NCBI RefSeq assembly: GCF_900142765.1
Contig: NZ_FRCB01000011.1
Span: forward strand, 39,424-103,423
From: Roseovarius litoreus
GTDB taxonomy: Bacteria; Pseudomonadota; Alphaproteobacteria; Rhodobacterales; Rhodobacteraceae
Length of the DNA stretch: 64,000 nt
Direction: 5' to 3'
A program made the translations under genes and the position numbers. The stretch's first letter is position 1, and every line of letters starts with the position of its first letter. Below, one piece after another: positions 1 to 7,624 of the stretch. Under the pieces are notes generated by a model. That model worked only from the letters and a program-made list of their open reading frames with translations, had not been told where the DNA came from and ran no database searches.

Positions 1-2
1 TG

Positions 3-1670
3 AAAGGCGGGATGAAGGATACCGCCCCATCTCGGTTCCGCCTCCGCTTCGATGCTGGCTTCGACGCACTGCGCGAGCACGGTGTGGGCCGTCTGGCCGA
101 TGCCGCGATCCGCTGGCGCTGGCTGGTCGCGGGGCTGGCCATCGGGGCCTTGATCCTGACGGTCGGCGCCTTGGGCGGTGGTGTGGTCAAGCGTGAGGCG
201 ATGCCCGAGATCGACGGCGACGTGCTCGAGGCGCGGCTGATGCTGCCTGCCGGCACCCCGCTGGCGCGCACGGGCCAAGCCGTCACACAGGTCGAGGCGG
301 CCCTTGACCGCGTGAACGCCCGCCTCACCCCGGACCAGCCCGAGGCGCAACCGCTTGTCATCCGCCGCATCACCCGGCTTGGCCGCAACCTCTCGGCGGG
401 CGAGACCGGCGCCCATGTCGCCACCGTCGCGGTAGACCTTCTGGGCGCGGAGACGCGCACCAGCACGCTCGACGAGATCGTCACGCTCTGGCGCGAAGAG
501 ATCGGGCCTCTGCCGGGAGTGTCCTCGCTGATCCTGACCGAGCCGGGAATCGGTCCGCAGGGCATTGCCGTGGAACTGCGCCTGACCCATCCCGACCTCG
601 CCACGCTGGAGGCGGCAGGTCGTGCCATGTTAGCGGAACTTGAAACCTATGCCGGTGTGCGCAACGCGATTGTCGACCTGCGTCCGGGTGCACCGGAGCT
701 GCGACTGAGCCTCTCGCCGGGTGCCGAGGCGCTGGGGCTGACCGCCACGGATGTGGCAGGCCAGCTTCGCGCGGGCTTCCTCGGCACGCAGCTTGCGGAA
801 ATCCGGCGCGGCGATCTGGCCTGGGATATCGAGGTTCGGCTGGCCGATGAGGACCGCACCACCCGCGCCGACCTGAACCTCTTCGAGATTGCCCTGCCCG
901 GTGGCGGCACCGTGCCGCTGTCGAGCATCGCCACGATAACCGAGGTGCGCGGCTGGGGCACCGTCACACGCCGCGACGGGCTGCGCACCCTGACCGTTTC
1001 GGCCGATGTGGATGGGCGCATCGGCAATGCCGACGCGATCACTGCACGGCTGGCCGAGGGCTTCCTGCCCGATCTGGCAGCCTCCACCCCCGGCCTTGGC
1101 TTTGACATCGGCGGGCAGGCCGCGAATTCCGCCGAAACCGTCGCCTCGATCCTGCGCGGCTTTCTGATCGGACTGGTGGGCATCTACATCGTGCTCAGCT
1201 TCCAGTTCCGCAGCTATGTCGAGCCGCTGATCGTGATGATCACCATCCCGCTGGCGTTTCTGGGCGTGATCTGGGGGCATGTCCTGATGGGCTACAACAT
1301 CTCCATGCCGTCGCTGGTGGGGGCGGCCTCGCTCGCGGGTATCGTGGTCAACAACGCGATCCTGCTGGTCGGCGTCATCAACGCCCGTCGCGCCGAGGGG
1401 CTGTCCGCCGCGTTGGCTGCTGGCGAGGCTGTGCGGTCGCGGTTCCGCCCGATCTTCGTCTCGGTCTCGACCACGATCATGGGGATGGCACCGCTGCTGC
1501 TGGAGACCTCGACCCAGGCCCAGACGCTCAAGCCGCTGGTGATCTCCGTGGTCTTCGGTCTGCTTGCCGCAACGGTCCTGATCCTTTTGGTGCTGCCCGC
1601 GTTCTATGCAGCACTCGAGGACGTGCGGCCAAGGAAACAGGGCCATCTCGCCGTTCCAGAAGGTCGCTGA
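3..1670 (+). CDS. RND-family efflux permease, C-terminal part (5' end outside window)
   Basis: Inner-membrane proton-driven efflux pump subunit of the RND superfamily. The frame is open to the left edge, so the ATG at 12 is internal and only about 555 C-terminal residues are present of the usual 1000 or more. What is visible is a hydrophobic segment (about residues 33-55 counted from the ATG at 12), a large periplasmic porter/docking domain, and then the C-terminal membrane bundle (about 375-535) with the RND-typical stretches 'LSFQFRSYVEPLIVM' and 'GIVVNNAILLV'. I cannot tell whether the substrate is a metal or a hydrophobic compound, because the first half is missing. It is followed by an unrelated, oppositely oriented sulfur cluster. 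The assignment to RND is secure; the substrate is not. Confidence 0.85.
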   Translation, partial: KGGMKDTAPSRFRLRFDAGFDALREHGVGRLADAAIRWRWLVAGLAIGALILTVGALGGGVVKREAMPEIDGDVLEARLMLPAGTPLARTGQAVTQVEAALDRVNARLTPDQPEAQPLVIRRITRLGRNLSAGETGAHVATVAVDLLGAETRTSTLDEIVTLWREEIGPLPGVSSLILTEPGIGPQGIAVELRLTHPDLATLEAAGRAMLAELETYAGVRNAIVDLRPGAPELRLSLSPGAEALGLTATDVAGQLRAGFLGTQLAEIRRGDLAWDIEVRLADEDRTTRADLNLFEIALPGGGTVPLSSIATITEVRGWGTVTRRDGLRTLTVSADVDGRIGNADAITARLAEGFLPDLAASTPGLGFDIGGQAANSAETVASILRGFLIGLVGIYIVLSFQFRSYVEPLIVMITIPLAFLGVIWGHVLMGYNISMPSLVGAASLAGIVVNNAILLVGVINARRAEGLSAALAAGEAVRSRFRPIFVSVSTTIMGMAPLLLETSTQAQTLKPLVISVVFGLLAATVLILLVLPAFYAALEDVRPRKQGHLAVPEGR

Positions 1671-1817
1671 CACCACCGGCCGCCTCAAGAAACATGATTG
1701 TTCGAAACCTGCGGTGACCTTGGCGACTTGTTGAGCTCAGTTCGGGCGGTACCAGTCGGCATTCGCCAAGGGGACGCCCGCAAGGCATCGAACGAAATTT
1801 CGGCCAAGACCGCTCTG

Positions 1818-2243
1818 TCAGGGCCTGTAGGCCGCGTCCTGCTGCCAGCCGGTAAAGCCGCTCTGCAGGACGACGACGTTCGAGCGCCCTGCCACCCGCA
1901 GCGCGAAGGCCGCTTGGGCCGACAGGCTGCCAGTGTTGCAGAACAGGATGGTCATCCGGTCCTCGGGGATCTGGTCGATCCGGTCGAGCACCTCGCGCCA
2001 CTCGATGTTCACCGCGCCGGGGATCGTGCCTTCCTCGAACTGGCCCGCGTCGCGGGTGTCGACGAAGAGCGCGGCTTCAAAAACGGTCTGGTCGAGCTGC
2101 TGGGGCAGGATGATGCCGGCCTCGTATTCCGAGAACATCATGTATTCCTGCATGGCGTCGATGGCCGCGTCCTGCGCCAGAGTGGGCGCTGTGTGCAGCC
2201 CGAACGCGACGGTCGCTGCCGCCACAAGGTGTTTCAGGGTCAT
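1818..2243 (-). CDS. Exported rhodanese-like sulfurtransferase
   Basis: Single-domain rhodanese of 141 residues, probably periplasmic: residues 1-23 form a signal peptide ending in 'TLAQDA'. The rhodanese hallmarks are 'VDTRDAGQFEEGTIPGAVNI' (the D-R and H/G-AxNI regions, with threonine where a histidine is common) and the active-site loop with Cys102 in 'FCNTGSLS'. A cysteine at this point normally carries a persulfide. It is the last gene of a minus-strand group: hydroxylase (from 3491), DsrE-like protein (from 2640), then this gene after a 43-base gap. The neighbours suggest handling of sulfane sulfur, but no substrate can be read from the sequence. Confidence 0.85.
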   Translation of the reverse strand: MTLKHLVAAATVAFGLHTAPTLAQDAAIDAMQEYMMFSEYEAGIILPQQLDQTVFEAALFVDTRDAGQFEEGTIPGAVNIEWREVLDRIDQIPEDRMTILFCNTGSLSAQAAFALRVAGRSNVVVLQSGFTGWQQDAAYRP

Positions 2244-2286
2244 CCAGGGGTTCCTCCGTTTCGGTTTTCTGTTTTCTTGGCCGGCC

Positions 2287-2640
2287 TCAGAACACCAGCA
2301 CCTTGTCGGCGACGAGCGTGTCCTGGGCGAGTTCGTCCATGGTCGATCGGCTCGTCCCCTCCATCATGTCGCCCTCGGCGAGGCCGCGGGCATCCATGCA
2401 GGTGCCGCACATCAGAACGCGCCCCCTGGCGGTAAGGACGCGGCCGATTATGCGCTCGAGATTGTAGTAGCCATCGGGCGTCTTCTGGCCGGCCTTGGCG
2501 CAGAGCACCGCGTCGGCCATCAGGAAGACGGTGATGTCCGCTTCAGGGTCGTTCTTGGCCAGCGCGTGGGCCATGCGCAGGCCGTTGAAGCTGCGCTCGG
2601 TGCCATAGGGTGGGTCGTTGGGAAGGATCAGGTGGTTCAC
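2287..2640 (-). CDS. DsrE/DsrF-like small sulfur-relay protein
   Basis: A 117-residue soluble protein with the DsrE/YchN-type fold pattern: an N-terminal strand 'HLILPNDPPYG', the stretch 'DITVFLMADAVLCA', and a cysteine pair at Cys78 and Cys81 in 'VLMCGTCMDARGL', with a further Cys47. DsrE-family proteins accept or pass on sulfur on conserved cysteines, often with rhodaneses. The start codon overlaps the stop of the upstream hydroxylase gene by four bases (2637-2640), so the two are probably translationally coupled, and an exported rhodanese follows. No signal peptide is seen, so it should be cytoplasmic. The family is likely; the exact partner is inference. Confidence 0.75.
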   Translation of the reverse strand: MNHLILPNDPPYGTERSFNGLRMAHALAKNDPEADITVFLMADAVLCAKAGQKTPDGYYNLERIIGRVLTARGRVLMCGTCMDARGLAEGDMMEGTSRSTMDELAQDTLVADKVLVF

Positions 2641-3491
2641 TCGACGCGCTCCTTCGCCGTGATGCGTGGGTCCAGCGCGTGGCCCGAGGCCGGGCCGCGC
2701 AAGGGCTGGACCAGCATCCGGTCGAGCCAGAGGTCGCGGCGGGTGCGGAACTGTTCGATGCCGATCTCTATCCCCTCATGTCCCTTGGCGGGCTGGGCGA
2801 TGTAGGTGCCGAGCAGCCGGTCCCACCACGGCAGGTTGAAGCCATAATTCGAGTTGGTCTCGCGCGGATCGACGGAATGGTGGACGCGGTGCATGTCCGG
2901 CGTCACGACGAACAGGCGCAGGACACGGTCCAAGGGGCGCGGCAGGTCGATATTGGCGTGATTGAAGAGTGCTGTGGCGTTGAGGATCACCTCGAACATC
3001 AGCACCGCGACGGCGGGCGGACCGAGGGCCGCGACCACCGCCAGCTTGATCCCCATCGAGATGAGGATCTCCACGGGATGAAAGCGCAGCCCCGTGGTTG
3101 CGTCGAAGTCGAGATCGGCGTGGTGCATCCGGTGCAGCCGCCAGAGCCCGGGCACGGCGTGGAACATCACGTGCTGAAGGTAGATCGCCAGATCGAGCAC
3201 CAGCATGGAGACTACAACCGCAACCCAGACCAGCACGTCGATGTTGTTAAACAGACCCCAGCCACGCTCTTCGGCCATGACCGCGAGCCCGACGGCGATG
3301 ATCGGGAAGGTCAGCCGCAGGATCGCGGTGTCGAGCACCACGAGCGCGAGGTTGTTCGTCCAGCGGATGACGCGCGGGATCTCGCGCCGACGGCGGGGCG
3401 CCGCCACCTCCCATAGCGCCATGGCGACCAGGACGCCGAGAAAGGCGACAAGGCGGATGGTCGGTTCGGCGGCGAGGATGGTCTCGGACAT
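2637..3491 (-). CDS. Sterol desaturase / fatty acid hydroxylase family membrane protein
   Basis: An integral-membrane di-iron hydroxylase-type protein of 284 residues. The His clusters expected for the family are present: HxxxH in 'HVMFHAVPGLWRLHRMHH', 'NHANIDL' and 'HRVHHSVDP'. Four or so hydrophobic segments flank them. I start it at the ATG complementary to 3489-3491 ('MSETILAAEP'), because the longer open frame upstream overlaps the divergent regulator and has no family sequence. It heads the minus-strand sulfur operon and overlaps the DsrE-like gene by four bases. Members of this family recur beside rhodanese and ArsR genes, but the substrate in such operons is not something I can state. 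Confidence 0.8.
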   Translation of the reverse strand: MSETILAAEPTIRLVAFLGVLVAMALWEVAAPRRRREIPRVIRWTNNLALVVLDTAILRLTFPIIAVGLAVMAEERGWGLFNNIDVLVWVAVVVSMLVLDLAIYLQHVMFHAVPGLWRLHRMHHADLDFDATTGLRFHPVEILISMGIKLAVVAALGPPAVAVLMFEVILNATALFNHANIDLPRPLDRVLRLFVVTPDMHRVHHSVDPRETNSNYGFNLPWWDRLLGTYIAQPAKGHEGIEIGIEQFRTRRDLWLDRMLVQPLRGPASGHALDPRITAKERVE

Positions 3492-3536
3492 AGGGCGCGG
3501 GCCTTGGGGCTTGTGGGGCGCGAAGGACTCGCTATT

Positions 3537-3556
3537 ATTCAATCCATCGCTTGAAT
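3537..3556. promoter_or_regulatory. Inverted repeat, candidate operator between ArsR-rhodanese gene and sulfur operon
   Basis: ATTCAA at 3537-3542 and TTGAAT at 3551-3556 are perfect inverted arms separated by eight bases. They lie in the 88-base divergent gap between the hydroxylase start (3491) and the ArsR-type regulator start (3580). AT-rich dyads of this size are typical binding sites for ArsR-family repressors, so control of both directions by the neighbouring regulator is the simple reading. Confidence 0.55.
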
Positions 3557-3579
3557 GATCTACCGTTTGGAGACGTCCC

Positions 3580-4245
3580 GTGTCAATCAGCCCGAAGCTG
3601 GCTCTGCTCGAAGAATACGCACTCGTCGCACGCGCCCTGTCGGCTCCGGCCCGGCTGTCGCTTCTCGAACAACTGGCGCAAGGGGAACGCGGTGTGGAAG
3701 CGCTTGCGGAAAAGACCGGCCTCACCATCGCCAACTGTTCGCAGCATCTGCAGCAGCTCCGCCGTGCGGGCCTCGCCACCAGCCGCCGAGACGGCAAGGC
3801 GGTGATCTACCGACTGACCGACGCGAAGACGCTTCAACTGATGGACCTTCTGCGCATCGTTGCGGAGCGGAACCTCGCGCAGGTCGAGCGCATCCTGCGG
3901 GGCCTCTCGGGCGGCGAGGACGCCCCCGAACCGGTCAGCCGCGCGGACCTCGCCGCACGGCTCGCGGAAGGCTCCGTCACCGTGCTCGACGTGAGACCGG
4001 CAGACGAATACGCTGCAGGCCACATTCCAGGCGCGCTGAACGCCACTCTGGCGCAGCTAGAGCAGATCCTCCCCAGGCTCGAGCTGGACGCCGAGATCGT
4101 CGCCTATTGCCGCGGCCCCTACTGCGTCTACGCCCACCAGGCCGTCGCAACGCTGCGCCGCCACGGGCTCAACGCGCGGCGACTGGAAGGCGGTCTGCCG
4201 GAATGGCGCGAGGATGGAAGGCCCGTGCTCATCGACGCGGAATGA
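3580..4245 (+). CDS. ArsR-family regulator fused to a rhodanese domain
   Basis: A 221-residue fusion. Residues 10-100 are a winged helix of the ArsR type ('LSAPARLSLLEQLAQGER', recognition helix 'ANCSQHLQQLRRAGL', wing 'SRRDGKAVIYRLTD'). Residues 118-218 are a rhodanese domain with 'VLDVRPADEYAAGHIPGALN' and the active-site loop 'YCRGPYC' (Cys177, Cys182). Cys53 sits in the recognition helix. The layout suggests a repressor that senses sulfur species, with the rhodanese delivering or reading a persulfide. The start is a GTG at 3580; the gene is divergent from the sulfur operon and shares an inverted-repeat operator with it. The domain assignment is firm; the signal is inference. Confidence 0.88.
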   Translation: MSISPKLALLEEYALVARALSAPARLSLLEQLAQGERGVEALAEKTGLTIANCSQHLQQLRRAGLATSRRDGKAVIYRLTDAKTLQLMDLLRIVAERNLAQVERILRGLSGGEDAPEPVSRADLAARLAEGSVTVLDVRPADEYAAGHIPGALNATLAQLEQILPRLELDAEIVAYCRGPYCVYAHQAVATLRRHGLNARRLEGGLPEWREDGRPVLIDAE

Positions 4246-4524
4246 GTGGTCCTTTGCTTGGGCAAGCCCGCGCCGCGTCGCACCCAAGCTACGCCACTGT
4301 TTTCCGTTTGCGTAAACACGTAGCAGGCCAGCGTGAAGGCGAAGCCATTCCGTTCACCAGCAGTCCACATCATTGCACGGGACCCGGCTTACGAGGGCGG
4401 ATTGCTAAAGTGTGCGACGGGACACGATATCACGCGATCACAACATGAACATGTGCTGCACACGACGTCGCTCAAACCATTGAAATCCTACCGCAATCTC
4501 TACCATCCATCACTGGACGATCTG

Positions 4525-5592
4525 TCAGCCTGTCGCTTTCCACATCCTGTAACGCCCCTGCCCTGTCACCTCGCAGATCAAAGCGCTCGCTTCCATCCAT
4601 GCCAGATTGCGCTGGACGGCGGCGCGACTGGCTCCGGTCATGGCCTCAGCCATTGGGGCAGAGACCAACGGCCACTCTGTGAAGACCTTGCGCAACGCGA
4701 CCGGCGTACGGCCCGATAATTGTTCCATGGAGTTTTCTGCCCTCCAGGTCCACGATTCAATATCGTCAAGTGTTCGCATCGCCTTCAGAATCGCACTGCT
4801 CATCCCATCCAACCAGCGGGCCAGGCGTTCGGGTGGCAAGCCCGTGGCACGCAGCCCCCCTGCCCCGCCCATAGCGAGCGGTGCGAAGATGGCGCCGCTT
4901 CCGTCGCTGACCGCGATCCTGGACGCGGTGACGGCGGCTTCCATCTGGTCGCCGTGCCGTCCGAGGCCCGCCAGGCTCCAGAGATGAAAACCCATGCAAG
5001 ACCGCGTGATTGGATGCAAGTCGCCCGCAGCTGCCATGACGTCCAGCCATCCGCCCGAGCGATCTTCGAAACGCTCAGTGCTGTCTTCAATGTTGTCAGG
5101 ATCTCGGCGATCCAGGAAGGCGGCCAAGTCACCTTTTGGTTCAGGACCGCCTGTCAGGCGCCGAACAGCCCATCCAACTCTTGCCAGGGCATTTGGGTCA
5201 TCCTGTGCGCCCGAGAGCCGCATCGATACCCAGAGCGCCAGACGATCACAATTCACCCGATCCCCTGCAAACCAGCTGAGGTCCGCCGCCTCGATATGAG
5301 CGAGGCGATGCCGCCACCCTGCCGGGCCACGCAGCAGCCGGTCATCCAGAGCTCCCAGGCGTCCAGCCACTCCTGCCAGTCGCGCAGCGTGAACGCTTTC
5401 TGCCTTTGCCCAGTCTTCGATGACAGCAGTGTCAGGCGGTTCCGCCCGAGGCCCGGGAGGCAAATCATCCGGTTCATCCTCGAGTGGCCCTGGCAGAAAC
5501 CAGAGATCGTCTTCGTGAGCATCTTCTTCCTCCTCCGTCATGACGAGAGGGTCGTCGAAATCATCAAGAAAAGTAGATGTTTGCGGCTTCAT
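4525..5592 (-). CDS. DUF1612/HTH_13-like plasmid protein (RHE_PE00001 type), putative DNA-binding
   Basis: A 355-residue protein with an acidic N terminus (residues 1-55, rich in Asp/Glu), a helical middle, and a C-terminal helix-turn-helix region: 'AEAMTGASRAAVQRNLAWME' followed by a wing-like 'ICEVTGQGRYRMW'. This end, and the 'VIEDWAKAESVHAARLAGV' segment, resemble the DUF1612/HTH proteins that sit near repABC loci in Rhizobiales and Rhodobacterales. It lies upstream of the serine recombinase in the opposite direction. Its job is not known to me; a regulatory role for the plasmid core is plausible. Family assignment is moderate because it rests on the C-terminal pattern. Confidence 0.5.
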   Translation of the reverse strand: MKPQTSTFLDDFDDPLVMTEEEEDAHEDDLWFLPGPLEDEPDDLPPGPRAEPPDTAVIEDWAKAESVHAARLAGVAGRLGALDDRLLRGPAGWRHRLAHIEAADLSWFAGDRVNCDRLALWVSMRLSGAQDDPNALARVGWAVRRLTGGPEPKGDLAAFLDRRDPDNIEDSTERFEDRSGGWLDVMAAAGDLHPITRSCMGFHLWSLAGLGRHGDQMEAAVTASRIAVSDGSGAIFAPLAMGGAGGLRATGLPPERLARWLDGMSSAILKAMRTLDDIESWTWRAENSMEQLSGRTPVALRKVFTEWPLVSAPMAEAMTGASRAAVQRNLAWMEASALICEVTGQGRYRMWKATG

Positions 5593-5763
5593 ATGCGCAA
5601 AATACTAATATTAAGCACATTACCCAAGCGGTTTTGTGGCCATTGCCCATTCTCTTTGCATATTTCGCGCGCGCGACCGTCGGCGGAACCTCTCAGATCG
5701 CGCTCAGCGCAAGGAAACCAAGGGATTGTGCATCAGCACGACGAGAGAACACTTGCTTGCAAT

Positions 5764-5806
5764 CGTTTACAAACGGTCGTTTATTTGCAATATATAAAAT
5801 TGCAAA
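5764..5806. repeat. Paired inverted repeats before the recombinase, candidate res/operator site
   Basis: Two dyads lie just upstream of the recombinase ATG (5819). CGTTT-AC-AAACG is at 5764-5775. TTTGCAAT (5784-5791) and ATTGCAAA (5799-5806) form a perfect pair around seven bases. The stretch is AT-rich compared with its surroundings. Closely spaced dyads beside a resolvase gene are the expected layout of a res site that is also the recombinase's own operator. Confidence 0.5.
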
Positions 5807-5818
5807 CGGCTCTTTTCC

Positions 5819-6715
5819 ATGCCCCTGATAGGCTATGCGCGCGTCTCCACAGAGGATCAGACCCCCCTGCCCCAGTCCGAGGCCCTTCAATCTGCGGGTT
5901 GCATAGAGATCTTTGAAGAGCACGCCTCAGGTGGCAATCGGGCGCGACCGGTGCTTGCACGTGTGCTGGAGCGGATTGGTAAGGGCGACACGCTGGTCGT
6001 CGTGCGGATCGACCGGCTTGCGCGGTCTTTGTCGCACTTGCTTGAGGTGATCGAAAGACTGGAGGGCAAGGGGGCGTTCTTCCGCTCGCTGCAGGATCCA
6101 ATCGACACCGCCTCCCCTCAAGGAAAGTTCACGCTGCAGGTTCTGGGCGCCGCGGCCGAGTTCGAACGCGCTCTGATCCGCGAGCGTACCAAGGCGGGCC
6201 TTGCCTCGGCACGCGCCAAAGCTCGCGTTGGTGGCAATCCCGGGCTTCGCACCAAGGACCCCGCCGCACTGCGCAAGGTGCGGTTGGCACGACAGGACGG
6301 CTACATGGCGCGCCTGAACGAAACCGCGCAGGATTGGGTGCCACATGTGCGCCGCTTGCGCCCCGATATGGCATGGGAAGACGTTCTGCGGATTATCAAT
6401 GGCCCCCTACCCCACAGCCGCCATTGGACGCAAAGCCGCCTGCTCCGCGCCGTGAAAGCATATGTGCGGGACGGGTTCCTGCCCGATGAAGTGCTTGGAC
6501 GCGCTGGACGTCGCGAAACCGACGATCGCCTGCCTGCGATTGTTGCGGCCATCAAAGGTTCGGACCCGGATATCACGCTACAGGCGATCTGCGACCGGTT
6601 GGAAGCCATGCGTGAGCGGACTCCACGGGGACGTACAAGCTGGCAACCGTCATCCGTCAGGATGCTGTTGGAACGGGCGGAGCGACTTGGGTTGCTGGTC
6701 AGGCAAATGGATTGA
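5819..6715 (+). CDS. Serine recombinase (resolvase/invertase family)
   Basis: A 298-residue site-specific recombinase. The catalytic domain spans about residues 1-140, with nucleophile Ser10 in 'GYARVSTEDQ', the arginine motif 'VVVRIDRLARSLSHL' and 'AAAEFERALIRERTKAGLA' at the start of the long dimer helix. The C-terminal part (about 150-298) is longer than in classical Tn3 resolvases and contains a repeated HTH-like pattern. Likely roles are resolving plasmid multimers or acting as a remnant of a transposon. Dyads directly upstream may be its recombination site. Its 3' end overlaps the convergent PIN-toxin gene by 17 bases. No Shine-Dalgarno sequence is seen before the ATG at 5819. Confidence 0.88.
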   Translation: MPLIGYARVSTEDQTPLPQSEALQSAGCIEIFEEHASGGNRARPVLARVLERIGKGDTLVVVRIDRLARSLSHLLEVIERLEGKGAFFRSLQDPIDTASPQGKFTLQVLGAAAEFERALIRERTKAGLASARAKARVGGNPGLRTKDPAALRKVRLARQDGYMARLNETAQDWVPHVRRLRPDMAWEDVLRIINGPLPHSRHWTQSRLLRAVKAYVRDGFLPDEVLGRAGRRETDDRLPAIVAAIKGSDPDITLQAICDRLEAMRERTPRGRTSWQPSSVRMLLERAERLGLLVRQMD

Positions 6716-7094
6716 CGATGCGCAGCCGATCCTCGACCAGCAATCCGTCGTGCATGTCCTCAGTCCACAACGTCGTGCACCCAGCGATCAGCGCGGCAGA
6801 CACGATCATCGCGTCATAGACCGATAACTGGTACTTCTCTGCCAACGCGCGACCGACTTGATGGGTTTGAACCGTTAAGCCCTCGACAGGGCATAAGGAC
6901 TTAATACCCTCAAGAAACGCTCCGGTATCTTCCCAACTGAGCCCAGCTTTCCGTCGGCAATTGACCATCGCTTCGTTCAGGACCTGAACGCTGATCCGGG
7001 GTCCCTGCCCCAGAATTTCCTCCGCCCTCTCAGCCTTTGGACCATCGTCGAGCAGATAGAGCACAACATTCGTGTCTGCGAATTCAGCGCTCAT
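6699..7094 (-). CDS. vapC: PIN-domain toxin (VapC-like)
   Basis: A 131-residue PIN-domain ribonuclease. The four acidic positions expected for Mg2+-dependent cleavage are visible: Asp7 in 'FADTNVVLYLL', Glu41 in 'VLNEAMVN', Asp94 in 'SVYDAMIVSAA' and Asp113 in 'LWTEDMHDG'. VapC toxins cut tRNA or rRNA when freed from the antitoxin. The gene follows its AbrB/MazE-type antitoxin with an 11-base overlap on the minus strand, as in a plasmid addiction module next to repABC. The symbol denotes the family; the target RNA is unknown. Confidence 0.85.
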   Translation of the reverse strand: MSAEFADTNVVLYLLDDGPKAERAEEILGQGPRISVQVLNEAMVNCRRKAGLSWEDTGAFLEGIKSLCPVEGLTVQTHQVGRALAEKYQLSVYDAMIVSAALIAGCTTLWTEDMHDGLLVEDRLRIVNPFA

Positions 7095-7311
7095 GCGCGG
7101 CGTCGCGGCTTAGACGCGCGTCCTTGGGCAGTTTTCCGCGAAACCGCCTTAGCCCTTGTAGAACTTCATCGGCGCGAGGTTGGCGTCTCACAAGAATGGT
7201 TCCATCGTCCTTTACCAGGTCTACCTGATCGCCTTCCTTTAAGCCGAGTTCCCTCACAAGATCCGCGGGTAGCCGGACGGCAAGGGAGTTTCCCCATTTG
7301 GCAACTTGCAT
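7084..7311 (-). CDS. vapB: AbrB/MazE-type antitoxin of the PIN toxin
   Basis: A 75-residue SpoVT/AbrB-fold protein: 'KWGNSLAVRLPADLVRELGL' is the swapped-hairpin DNA-binding signature, followed by 'GDQVDLVKDDGTILV'. The C-terminal 30 residues are charged, as expected for the toxin-wrapping tail. It is the first gene of a two-gene operon with the PIN toxin. An inverted repeat just upstream (7329-7354) would be the autoregulatory operator. Confidence 0.85.
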   Translation of the reverse strand: MQVAKWGNSLAVRLPADLVRELGLKEGDQVDLVKDDGTILVRRQPRADEVLQGLRRFRGKLPKDARLSRDAAHER

Positions 7312-7328
7312 CTTGTCCTCTCACGCAT

Positions 7329-7354
7329 GGATAAACATCCAATAATGTATATCC
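7329..7354. promoter_or_regulatory. Inverted repeat, candidate operator of the VapBC-like pair
   Basis: GGATAAACAT (7329-7338) and ATGTATATCC (7345-7354) pair at nine of ten positions around six bases. The site lies 18 bases upstream of the antitoxin start (7311, minus strand), where AbrB-type antitoxins bind to repress their own operon. Confidence 0.55.
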
Positions 7355-7520
7355 AGAACTGCCAAAAGGCAAGCTCTGGTGCGCTCAAAGCCATGATGGA
7401 GCCCTCCGACAAGAGTTCTCCCCTGTCCCTTTTCGTGAGATGCGGTGCGTTACACTATGCAGCAGGAAGCCTAACAGCCTTGTGTTCGGTGACGACCCGC
7501 CCACTAGATGTGGAAAAACC

Positions 7521-7584
7521 TTGCGCGAATCCGACTCTTGCGCCAATAGTCACGGAAACGAGGCAAAAAACGTCAATTTCCGTG
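7521..7584 (+). promoter_or_regulatory. Candidate repABC promoter and operator
   Basis: The 313-base gap 7312-7624 holds no gene besides the toxin operator. In it, TTGCGC (7521-7526) and AATAGT (7545-7550) are an imperfect -35/-10 pair with 18-base spacing. They are followed directly by a perfect inverted repeat, CACGGAAA at 7551-7558 and TTTCCGTG at 7577-7584. RepA/RepB normally repress repABC from a dyad near the promoter. The promoter boxes are weak matches; the dyad is clear. Confidence 0.45.
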
Positions 7585-7624
7585 AACACGCCAAAGACGC
7601 GATGTCTCGGAAGCGAGAGGGCAG

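Noticed and set aside
630..1688. Long open frame on the minus strand opposite the RND gene
   Set aside because: His/Arg/Gln-rich composition typical of the antisense of a GC-rich gene; no family pattern; the plus strand is clearly RND.
2610..3416. Open frame opposite the hydroxylase gene
   Set aside because: Antisense shadow; the minus strand has the His clusters of the hydroxylase.
4266..4719. Small plus-strand frame after the ArsR-rhodanese gene
   Set aside because: Runs into the antisense of the 4525-5592 gene and has no start signal.
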